Program-made: the position numbers and the translations under genes | Assembly (NCBI GenBank): GCA_038210495.1 | Contig: JBBQWR010000078.1 | Coordinates: 1 to 13,539, forward strand | DNA length: 13,539 nt | Direction of reading: 5' to 3' | DNA from: JBBQWR01 sp038210495 | GTDB lineage: Bacteria; Planctomycetota; Planctomycetia; Pirellulales; DATAWG01 | Notes under the pieces: model-generated | Seen by the model: only the letters and a program-made list of their open reading frames with translations | Told to the model about the DNA's origin: nothing | Databases searched by the model: none | Shown here: piece by piece, positions 1 through 5,366 of the stretch | Position numbering within the stretch: position 1 is the first letter of the stretch | How the letters are laid out: each line of letters opens with the position of its first letter

Positions 1-151
1 GACGCCCGCGGCGCCGGTTGCCTTGTCCCTAGTCACCAGCTCCTCGTCCCTAACCCCACTCTCTTGTGTGGATAAAGAGTAGCTTGCATCGCAAACAACG
101 ACCCATCGATCTCTGTTTTGACAAGGAGCCGGAGAGCATCAACGGCCGCCG

Positions 152-179
152 GGCTCGCGGGGCAAGACGCCGCCGAGCC
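152..179. repeat. Imperfect hairpin
   Basis: GGCTCG (152-157) pairs with CGAGCC (174-179), and the pairing continues inward with CGG/CCG around one unpaired base. It is the leftmost of a run of hairpins reaching to 475. No function is assigned. Confidence 0.4.
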
Positions 180-200
180 GAGCGGCAAGCAAGCAGCCGC

Positions 201-308
201 GTAGGTCATGCACCGCGTGCATGACATGGTGAAGACTCGACGAAGCGATTTGCGTAAACCGCCAATCGAGAACCCCACGCCATGTCAGGCAGGATGCCTG
301 ACCTATGG
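201..308. repeat. REPIN-like pair of inverted palindromes
   Basis: Two palindromes lie in inverted orientation about 60 bases apart. The first pairs GTCATGCAC (205-213) with GTGCATGAC (217-225). The second pairs GTCAGGCA (284-291) with TGCCTGAC (295-302). The reverse complement of the first, with its flanks, reads CCATGTCA-T-GCA...TGC-A-TGACCTAC. The second reads CCATGTCA-G-GCA...TGC-C-TGACCTAT. The flanks are conserved and the single stem difference is compensated (T-A against G-C). That is the architecture of a REPIN, a mobile pair of REP sequences normally moved in trans by a RAYT transposase. No RAYT gene is visible in the window. Confidence 0.55.
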
Positions 309-327
309 CCGGTCGAGGACGACCGGC
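308..327. repeat. Perfect 8-bp hairpin with AGGA loop
   Basis: GCCGGTCG (308-315) pairs perfectly with CGACCGGC (320-327) around the loop AGGA. It directly abuts the REPIN-like pair. An AGGA or GGA loop on a strong stem is the shape bound by CsrA/RsmA proteins, so it may belong to a small RNA read on the plus strand. It may equally be another REP-like palindrome. Confidence 0.55.
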
Positions 328-368
328 AGCGGCTGCAAAAAAAGCTAAAACCAAGAACGAGTCCGGCT

Positions 369-382
369 CCTGCGGAAGCAGG
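369..382 (+). repeat. Short hairpin with GGAA loop
   Basis: CCTGC (369-373) pairs with GCAGG (378-382) around GGAA, which is a GNRA tetraloop and also carries GGA. It lies between the AGGA hairpin and the terminator. Confidence 0.4.
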
Positions 383-430
383 GACGAGAAGCGGAGAACC
401 TGCAAGTTTCGGATTTTTGGAAACTGGCCA

Positions 431-475
431 GGCGTGGCCTCATTGCGCGAAAGCGCCGGAGGCCACGCCTTTTTT
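431..475 (+). terminator. Strong intrinsic terminator, rightward
   Basis: GGCGTGGCCTC (431-441) pairs perfectly over 11 bp with GAGGCCACGCC (459-469), and six T residues follow (470-475). The loop folds further into GCGC-GAAA-GCGC (445-456), a GNRA-capped inner stem. The T-run lies only on the plus strand, so it ends a rightward transcript. No plus-strand protein gene lies upstream within the window, so the transcript it serves is either a small RNA in 1-430 or one from a gene left of the window. Confidence 0.85.
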
Positions 476-505
476 GTTGACCGCGAAGACGGACGAGCCA
501 AATCT

Positions 506-706
506 CACCGCAAAGATGCAAAGAACGCGAAGGACGAAGAACGTGAGACAGGATTTACGGGATTGGTTTCTCGACCCGGCGGCTTTGCCACCGTGACCTG
601 CCGCATCGAGTCTCGCCCGCTCGCCGTAATCCTGAAAATCCTGTTAATCCTGTCTACTTTCCCGCTTCCTTTTTGCGATCTTCGCGCCTCTCCGCAGCTA
701 AGAGCC
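506..706. repeat. MITE-like imperfect inverted repeat
   Basis: AGACAGGATTTACGGGATT (546-564) and AATCCTGTTAATCCTGTCT (637-655) are inverted repeats matching at 17 of 19 positions. Outside them, purine-rich text on the left (CACCGCAAAGATGCAAAG, 506-523, then CGCGAAGG) is mirrored by pyrimidine-rich text on the right (around 660-706, CTTTTTGCGATCTTCGCGCC). The right arm holds three AATCCTG copies at a 9-base period (628, 637, 646). There is no gene inside. I infer a small non-autonomous dispersed element. Similar phrases recur in many environmental genomes, but I cannot verify copies here. Confidence 0.55.
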
Positions 707-742
707 CGGGGCTGACTTGTTGTTGCCCCTCTCGGGGCGAAT

Positions 743-778
743 GACGGTTTAATCCCTTTCCGGAAGGCCAAAACCGTC
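743..778. terminator. Stem-loop just after the isomerase stop codon
   Basis: GACGGTTT (743-750) pairs perfectly with AAACCGTC (771-778), and the loop contains the self-complementary TTTCCGGAA. It begins five bases beyond the stop codon of the isomerase gene on the minus strand. A second hairpin follows, GCCCC-TCTC-GGGGC (725-738). Neither has a T-tract on the minus strand, so this is a weak or factor-dependent terminator or an mRNA 3' end stabiliser rather than a canonical terminator. Confidence 0.4.
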
Positions 779-782
779 TCGC

Positions 783-1919
783 TTAACGAATCGTCTGCGG
801 CTCGTATTTATGCTGCCGCTTGCGAATCACGACGGCCTTCACGATTTCGTCCGGCGGCGACTGAGTGACGCCGCGGGCCGCCAAATCGGGATTGACCCGC
901 GTGATTTTTGCGAGCAAGTCCATGCCCTCGATCACGCGTCCAAAAACGGTATGCACGCCGTCGAGATACGGCTTCTGCATAAAGGTGAGGAAGAATTGCG
1001 ATCCGCCGGTATCTTTCTGGGCGGTGTGCGCCATGCTCAGCGAGCCGCGGAAATGGTCGCGATGATTGGGAGCAAAACACTCGCACGCGATTCGATATCC
1101 GGGTCCTCCCGAGCCATCGCGCTTCGGGTCGCCCCCTTGGGCCATGAACTGCGGCAGCACGCGATGAAACGGCAGACCGTCGTAGAAGTGCTTCTCGACG
1201 AGACTGATAAAATTCGCGACCGTATTGGGCGCCTCGTTCTCGAATAGCTCGACCACAATGTCCCCCTTCGCGTGTCCTTTGCTGTCGCCAATCGTCAGTT
1301 TGACTCGGGGCAGGTCATCGGCCATCGCTTCGGCCTCGCGGAATTTCAGCTCGCGAGCCCATTTCGCCCGAGCGTCGGGAAGGCTTTCGAGTACCTTTTT
1401 TCCCTCTTCGTTCAGCAGCTTGTTGGCCACGGCCATGTTCAGGTACTTTTCGGCCCCAGCGTAATCGTTCGTAAAATAGCAGGCGGCGCCCATCGAATTG
1501 TAAATCCGAATGTCCGGATACTTATTGTCGATCAGCAGTTGGCCGATCCGCCGAGCTTCTTCGTAGTTGTCGTCGTGAATCAGCGTGGCAATGACCGAGA
1601 TCATCATTTCGCCGATTTCCTTGTCGTCGGGATTCTCACGAAAACACTTTTCAGCCAGCGTCATGAGCTTCGGCCGCAGTTTGTCCCCCTCGCGCATCAG
1701 GGCGGTAAACTTCTCGGCCATCGCCGGGCGGTCGTTGGGCTCCGCGACCGGATACCGATTCTGAATGTCCTTGGCCTTCTTGAGGATGTCTTTATACTGG
1801 GATTCGAGCGCATCGAACTCGGCCCGCGTCGGAGTAGCGGCGCCGGCGATTTTTGCGCAGGCCAGCGATAGCGAAATTACAATCAGAGAACAGACGATTC
1901 GTGCCAAGAGTTGACGCAT
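783..1919 (-). CDS. Exported cyclophilin-type peptidyl-prolyl cis-trans isomerase
   Basis: It catalyses cis-trans isomerisation of Xaa-Pro bonds, probably outside the cytoplasm. The protein has 378 residues. A hydrophobic N-terminal segment (about 5-28) ending in AGAA is a signal peptide. A cysteine at 21 suggests a lipobox, but SLAC is a poor match. Residues 95-170 form helical TPR-like units (DDNYEEARRIGQLL, NDYAGAEKYLNMAV). The cyclophilin domain runs from about 205 to 367 with FHR (251-253), QGGDP (261-265), the MAHT segment (296-299), SQFF (307-310) and H323, which fit the active site. Typical cyclophilins lack the N-terminal helical part, which may bind partner proteins. The start is supported by AAGGA seven bases upstream. 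It is divergent from rsmD across 92 bases. Confidence 0.93.
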   Translation of the reverse strand: MRQLLARIVCSLIVISLSLACAKIAGAATPTRAEFDALESQYKDILKKAKDIQNRYPVAEPNDRPAMAEKFTALMREGDKLRPKLMTLAEKCFRENPDDKEIGEMMISVIATLIHDDNYEEARRIGQLLIDNKYPDIRIYNSMGAACYFTNDYAGAEKYLNMAVANKLLNEEGKKVLESLPDARAKWARELKFREAEAMADDLPRVKLTIGDSKGHAKGDIVVELFENEAPNTVANFISLVEKHFYDGLPFHRVLPQFMAQGGDPKRDGSGGPGYRIACECFAPNHRDHFRGSLSMAHTAQKDTGGSQFFLTFMQKPYLDGVHTVFGRVIEGMDLLAKITRVNPDLAARGVTQSPPDEIVKAVVIRKRQHKYEPQTIR

Positions 1920-2011
1920 GAATTGATCCTTCGAGCGGCGGATTTGTTGGGCTACACGATAATCATCCCCACCGGGCCATCACAGTCAAGTCGAATGAAG
2001 CGAACATAACC

Positions 2012-2683
2012 TTGAAGTCAAAACGACCGAAGCCCGCGCCGGCCGATTCCCACGACCCGTCCGATGTCACGGCCGCCGCGCCGCGAATCATCGGTGGACG
2101 GTTTCGGCACCGGAAACTGATGTTCAGTTCGCAGCAGCATGTGCGGCCCATGAAGGATCGCGTCCGAGAGGCCCTGTTCAATCTCATCGGACCGGCCGTG
2201 GTCGGAAAACACGCGATCGATCTGTTCGCGGGCACGGGCGCCTTAGGATTTGAGGCGCTCAGCCGAGGCGCCGCCAGCGCCACGTTTGTCGAGCGGCACT
2301 TCCCCACGGCCGACATGATCAAACAAAACGCCGAAACGCTCGAGATCGCCAACATCGTCACCGTGTTGCCGGCCAATGTGCTCTTGTGGTCGCGACGAAT
2401 GCCCGAGCTGCCCCGCATGGCTTGGCTCGTGTTCGTGTCGCCGCCGTGGGATATGTTTGTCGAAAACACGGAGGAGCTCATGCTGCTGCTCAACAGTCTG
2501 GTCGACCATGCGCCGCCGGGAAGCCATTTTGTCGTGGAAGCCGACGAGCGATTCGACTTGGCGCAATTGCCGCAGCCGGACCATTGGCAGGTGCGCGAGT
2601 ATCCGCCCGCGATCGTGGCGATATTGAGATTGCCCGAACCGGGATCGGAGCAAAACGTCGCCTCGGGGGAGCAATTGCAATGA
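2012..2683 (+). CDS. rsmD: 16S rRNA (guanine(966)-N(2))-methyltransferase RsmD
   Basis: It uses S-adenosylmethionine to methylate N2 of G966 in 16S rRNA during 30S assembly, in the cytoplasm. Of 223 residues, RIIGGRFRHRKL (25-36) is the family's usual N-terminus, followed by RPMKDRVREALFNLI (45-59), the SAM-binding loop DLFAGTGALGFEALSRGA (70-87) and the acidic FVE (92-94). The catalytic motif IV, normally (D/N)PP(Y/F), reads SPPW (143-146), an odd replacement of the acidic or amide residue. No ATG lies in frame before RIIGG, so TTG at 2012 is taken as the start. This gives a 24-residue charged, proline-rich extension and only a weak ribosome site (GAAG). The stop overlaps the next start as ATGA. 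Confidence 0.88.
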   Translation: MKSKRPKPAPADSHDPSDVTAAAPRIIGGRFRHRKLMFSSQQHVRPMKDRVREALFNLIGPAVVGKHAIDLFAGTGALGFEALSRGAASATFVERHFPTADMIKQNAETLEIANIVTVLPANVLLWSRRMPELPRMAWLVFVSPPWDMFVENTEELMLLLNSLVDHAPPGSHFVVEADERFDLAQLPQPDHWQVREYPPAIVAILRLPEPGSEQNVASGEQLQ

Positions 2684-4041
2684 CTTTGCGGATTGCGAAT
2701 GGCGCGGGCTTTTTGGGCGACAATCTCGACGCGCCGCGGCGGTTGGTGGAATCGAGCGAGGTCGACTATTTGACGCTCGAGTATTTGGCCGAGCTGACGA
2801 TGTCGATTTTGGCTCGTTCGCGGCAAAAGGACCCGGCGGCTGGCTACGCCAAGGATTTTGTCAGCGTGCTGCGGAGTTTGTGTCCCGCGCTCGTGGACCA
2901 GGCGAAGCTGAAAATCGTCACGAACGCGGGCGGCATGAATCCGCGCGGCTGCGCCCAGGCGATTGCTAAAGTGTTGGCGGAAACCGGAATGACGGATACG
3001 CTTATCGCCGTTGTCGATGGCGACGATCTGCTGCCCCGTTTGGCTCAGATTCAAATGACCGGCAGCGCGATGCATAATCTGGAAACAGGTCAATCGCTCG
3101 CCGAGCTACAGGCGCCGATCGTCAGCGCGAACGCCTACTTGGGAGCGAAACCGATTGCCGAAGCGCTGGCCGCCGGCGCCCGGATCGTGATCACGGGCCG
3201 TGTCGCCGATGCCTCCCTGACCGTCGGCCCGGCCGCCCATCATTACCGCTGGAGTTGGGACGATTGGGACCGTCTGGCCGGCGCGAGCGTCGCCGGTCAT
3301 CTCATCGAGTGCGGCGCTCAAGTCACCGGCGGGCTGTATCGGCATTGGCACGATCTCGACTTGGCTCATGTCGGCTATCCGATCGCCGAGATCGCGGAGG
3401 ATGGCTCGGCGACGATCACCAAGGCGGCTGGAACCGGGGGCGCCGTCAATCGCCGGACGGTCGCCGAGCAACTCGTATATGAAATCGGCGATCCGGCCCA
3501 CTATCTGACGCCCGATGTCGATGTCGACTTCACCACGGTCGAACTCAATGTAACGGGACCGAATCGGGTCACGGCAAGCGGGGCGACCGGTCGTCCGGCG
3601 CCGGACAACTACAAGGTGTCGCTAGCCTACGCCGCCGGCTTCATGGCCAGCGGACAACTGCTCGTCTACGGCGACGATTGCGCGGCCAAGGCGCGGGCTT
3701 GCGGCGCAATGATTTTCGATCGAGTCGCGGCAGCCGGATTTGAGATCGAAGCCCGAAACATCGAATGTCTCGGCGCCAACGACGCCGTCCCCGGGTTGCG
3801 TTCGGCGCCCGATTCATTGCGCGAGGTGATGCTGCGAGTAACCGCTCGGGACGCCCGTCGCGAGGCCATCGAGCGATTCGCCGCGGAGTTCGCGCCGTTG
3901 ATAACGAGCGGGCCGCCCGGTTTGGCCGGCTATGCCAGTGGACGTCCGGCCGCTCGCGCGGTGTTCGCTTACTGGCCAACGCTCGTTCTACGAGGGCTGG
4001 TTCAAACGCGAGTGGAGGTCCGCAGAGCCTGCGATTGGTAA
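2680..4041 (+). CDS. AtuA-like acyclic terpene utilisation family protein (DUF1446)
   Basis: This 453-residue protein belongs to the AtuA/DUF1446 family, named after a Pseudomonas gene needed for citronellol/geraniol breakdown. The biochemical activity of the family is unsettled. Family features are the start RIANGAGFLGD (4-14), the segment DYLTLEYLAELTMSIL (29-44), the loop IVTNAGGMNP (79-88), ITGRVADASL (171-180) and the C-terminal AYWPTLVLRGLV (430-441). It is of normal length for the shorter, single-domain form. The ATG at 2680 has GGGGGAG eight bases upstream and overlaps the rsmD stop, so the two genes are probably translationally coupled. Nothing nearby belongs to terpene catabolism, so the substrate is unknown. 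Confidence 0.85.
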   Translation: MTLRIANGAGFLGDNLDAPRRLVESSEVDYLTLEYLAELTMSILARSRQKDPAAGYAKDFVSVLRSLCPALVDQAKLKIVTNAGGMNPRGCAQAIAKVLAETGMTDTLIAVVDGDDLLPRLAQIQMTGSAMHNLETGQSLAELQAPIVSANAYLGAKPIAEALAAGARIVITGRVADASLTVGPAAHHYRWSWDDWDRLAGASVAGHLIECGAQVTGGLYRHWHDLDLAHVGYPIAEIAEDGSATITKAAGTGGAVNRRTVAEQLVYEIGDPAHYLTPDVDVDFTTVELNVTGPNRVTASGATGRPAPDNYKVSLAYAAGFMASGQLLVYGDDCAAKARACGAMIFDRVAAAGFEIEARNIECLGANDAVPGLRSAPDSLREVMLRVTARDARREAIERFAAEFAPLITSGPPGLAGYASGRPAARAVFAYWPTLVLRGLVQTRVEVRRACDW

Positions 4042-4053
4042 ATGATGCGGCAA

Positions 4054-4123
4054 GAGCCGCGCACGATAGTAAGCGGTAGCAAGACGCGACGAGAACACTC
4101 CGCGCTTACTTCGTGTGCGGCTC
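4054..4123. repeat. Long hairpin with 21-bp arms
   Basis: The arm 4054-4075 (GAGCCGCGCACGA-TAGTAAGCG) pairs with 4103-4123 (CGCTTACTTCGTGTGCGGCTC) along about 21 bp, with one G-T wobble and one bulged T. The 27-base loop is 4076-4102. It starts 12 bases after the AtuA-like stop codon. No T-run follows on either strand, so it is not a canonical terminator. A dispersed palindromic repeat or an mRNA end structure is more likely. Confidence 0.65.
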
Positions 4124-4163
4124 CCTGACGGACGTTGACGATCGAACGGCGTGGGGCCGATAC

Positions 4164-4203
4164 TACGCCGACAACATCATCGGTACGCCGCCAACATCAC
4201 CGG
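4164..4203. repeat. 20-bp imperfect tandem duplication
   Basis: TACGCCGACAACATCATCGG (4164-4183) is followed at once by TACGCCGCCAACATCACCGG (4184-4203), 18 of 20 identical. It ends 16 bases before the cupin start codon, in its untranslated leader. Confidence 0.7.
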
Positions 4204-4219
4204 TCCCCCGAGAAATCAA

Positions 4220-4582
4220 ATGGCCACATTCATCCCCAAACCGACCGTCATTCAAGCCGCCGGCGAGCCACCCAAGCGAATCGAAGAATTCATCGGCCGC
4301 GTGAACTCCCACACGGCCGCGGTCAGCATCGCCCGAATGAAAAGCCCGGCAGGATGGTCGGAACCAGGACAAACGCCGGAGTTTGACGAGTATACGGTCG
4401 TGCTCGGCGGAATGCCGCGAATCGAATTGCGCGAGGGGCCGATCGATCTAGCCGCCGGTCAGGCAATTATCGTCAAGGCGGGGGAATGGGTGCGGTATAG
4501 CAGCCCAGGCGGCGAAGGGGCCGAGTACATCGCCGTGTGTTTGCCAGCGTTTTCGCCGGCGACGGTGCATCGCGAGGATTGA
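4220..4582 (+). CDS. Small single-domain cupin protein
   Basis: A 120-residue protein with a cupin barrel pattern. Motif 1 covers GQTPEFDEYTVVLGG (50-64) and motif 2 covers LAAGQAIIVKAGEWVRYSS (77-95), with a conserved-looking end, EYIAVCLPAFSPATVHRE. The usual metal-binding histidines are absent: motif 1 has Q51, E54 and E57, and W90 stands where motif 2 normally has histidine. Metal binding, if any, would need other ligands. Function is unknown; small cupins of this type are often sugar- or small-molecule-binding or isomerase-like proteins. The ATG at 4220 is chosen because homology-like sequence begins at IPKPTVIQAAG; upstream in-frame sequence is translated repeat. The ribosome site (GAGAAA) is weak. 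It lies 178 bases after the AtuA-like gene. Confidence 0.8.
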   Translation: MATFIPKPTVIQAAGEPPKRIEEFIGRVNSHTAAVSIARMKSPAGWSEPGQTPEFDEYTVVLGGMPRIELREGPIDLAAGQAIIVKAGEWVRYSSPGGEGAEYIAVCLPAFSPATVHRED

Positions 4583-4643
4583 TGTCCGGTAGGTTAGCCT
4601 CGGCCGAAAGATAACTTCCGCAATCGGGCGCCACCGGCTCTGT

Positions 4644-4683
4644 CAGTGTTTCTTGCTGAAGAGTCATCGAGTGCGAAACACTG
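4644..4683. terminator. Inverted repeat between convergent genes
   Basis: CAGTGTTTC (4644-4652) pairs perfectly with GAAACACTG (4675-4683) over a 22-base loop, in the gap between the convergent cupin and the minus-strand hypothetical gene. There is no T-tract, so a bidirectional terminator is only a possibility. A REP-like palindrome is the alternative. Confidence 0.3.
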
Positions 4684-4714
4684 GCGCCGGCGCTTGCTTC
4701 GCTCAATCGCCGAC

Positions 4715-4772
4715 CTCGTCATTCGTGCTTCGTCATTAGTCGTTGATTAGACATTCGGTATTTCGTCATTCG
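4715..4772. repeat. Degenerate CGTCATTCG repeat tract
   Basis: CTCGTCATTCG (4715-4725), TTCGTCATTAG (4729-4739) and TTCGTCATTCG (4762-4772) repeat with little other structure. The same 11-mer occurs as both arms of a hairpin between yeaH and spoVR (6897-6921). Repeat text of this sort is probably dispersed in the genome. Confidence 0.5.
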
Positions 4773-4820
4773 ATTTTGGACTTCGCAGGGACAGTGGCCT
4801 TACGCCCCCGCTCGCCTTTT

Positions 4821-5300
4821 TTAGGCGGAGCAGGAAGCGAAGTCGCTCACTAGGCGAAGGAGCACTTCGCGAGTGAATTGGGCCGGGATCGCGCGGCGTG
4901 GATTGCCCGGTTCCTTGGTGAATCGGCAGAGCCTGAGGTGGCCTCCCGTGGCGACGAGCAGTTCATAATAGCTCCGGCCGCTCTCATTCTGCTGGGGTGG
5001 ATTGGACCGCAACTGCACGATGCACTGGTGGGCGTCGGTCTCGATGGGGCTGATCGGTTCGAGCAAATATGTGAGCCGCTTCGACAAGGTCTCGGCGATG
5101 CTCTTAAGCCGATCGATCGATGCGCCGGCGATCGCGGCGCTCTGGACCTCGAACAACTCGATGGCACAAGCCATACGGTCGAGCCCGCTGAGATCGCAAC
5201 GTAGCTGTTGACCAGCTTCGAGGCAGGTGATTTGCTCCCGTCCATCTGCGAAAGCGGCAATCGAATTCAAAGCTTGCTCGGCTTGTGCCCTGAGAGTCAT
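4821..5300 (-). CDS. Hypothetical protein downstream of spoVR
   Basis: I do not recognise a named family. The 159-residue soluble protein has no signal peptide or membrane segment. Residues 1-85 look like two or three helices (AQAEQALNSIAAF, ELFEVQSAAIAGASIDRLKSI). Residues 90-127 look like a small beta-rich part (AHQCIVQLRSN, SYYELLVATGGHLRLCRF), ending in a helix (TREVLLRLVSDF). It has six cysteines (26, 35, 45, 93, 125, 157) without a clear metal motif. It sits 66 bases after spoVR on the same strand and is probably the last gene of the prkA operon. The start codon lacks a good ribosome site. A role in the PrkA/SpoVR module is inferred only from position. Confidence 0.65.
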   Translation of the reverse strand: MTLRAQAEQALNSIAAFADGREQITCLEAGQQLRCDLSGLDRMACAIELFEVQSAAIAGASIDRLKSIAETLSKRLTYLLEPISPIETDAHQCIVQLRSNPPQQNESGRSYYELLVATGGHLRLCRFTKEPGNPRRAIPAQFTREVLLRLVSDFASCSA

Positions 5301-5366
5301 GGCCCGGTGGTCCGCGAGTGCGTCGCGTCTCCTTATCTATCGTTAAAGGCTTAGTTCGATTTTTCG

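Larger units (their letters stand above)
1..782. other. Gene-free structured region
   Basis: I find no credible protein gene here. The open frames are short, overlap on both strands, lack ribosome sites and resemble nothing known. One reads HRKDAKNAKDEE, which is a translation of repetitive DNA rather than protein. The region instead holds a succession of palindromes (listed separately), one strong rightward intrinsic terminator, and an AT-richer block with purine-rich repeats and AATCCTG repeats. The first 60 bases carry loose repeats of the form CGTCCCTA. It reads as a dispersed-repeat-rich intergenic region, possibly containing a small RNA that ends at the terminator. Confidence 0.6.

Noticed and set aside
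118..123. Perfect TTGACA as a -35 box for a small RNA
   Set aside because: No acceptable -10 box occurs 16-18 bases downstream.
201..475. Serial hairpins as a CRISPR array or integron attC sites
   Set aside because: There is no regular repeat-spacer period, no cas or integrase gene, and the hairpins differ in sequence and size.
139..501. Minus-strand open frame of 120 codons
   Set aside because: It overlaps palindromes and the terminator, shows no family resemblance and has no ribosome site.
305..715. Plus-strand open frame of 136 codons
   Set aside because: It has no ribosome site, runs through the terminator and the MITE-like element, and encodes phrases such as HRKDAKNAKDEE that are translated repeat DNA.
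2386..2679. Upstream in-frame extension of the AtuA-like gene
   Set aside because: It lies wholly inside rsmD in another frame. The ATG at 2680 has a good ribosome site and begins with the family's N-terminal motif.
4151..4219. Upstream extension of the cupin
   Set aside because: It translates the 20-bp tandem duplication, while cupin-like sequence begins after the ATG at 4220.
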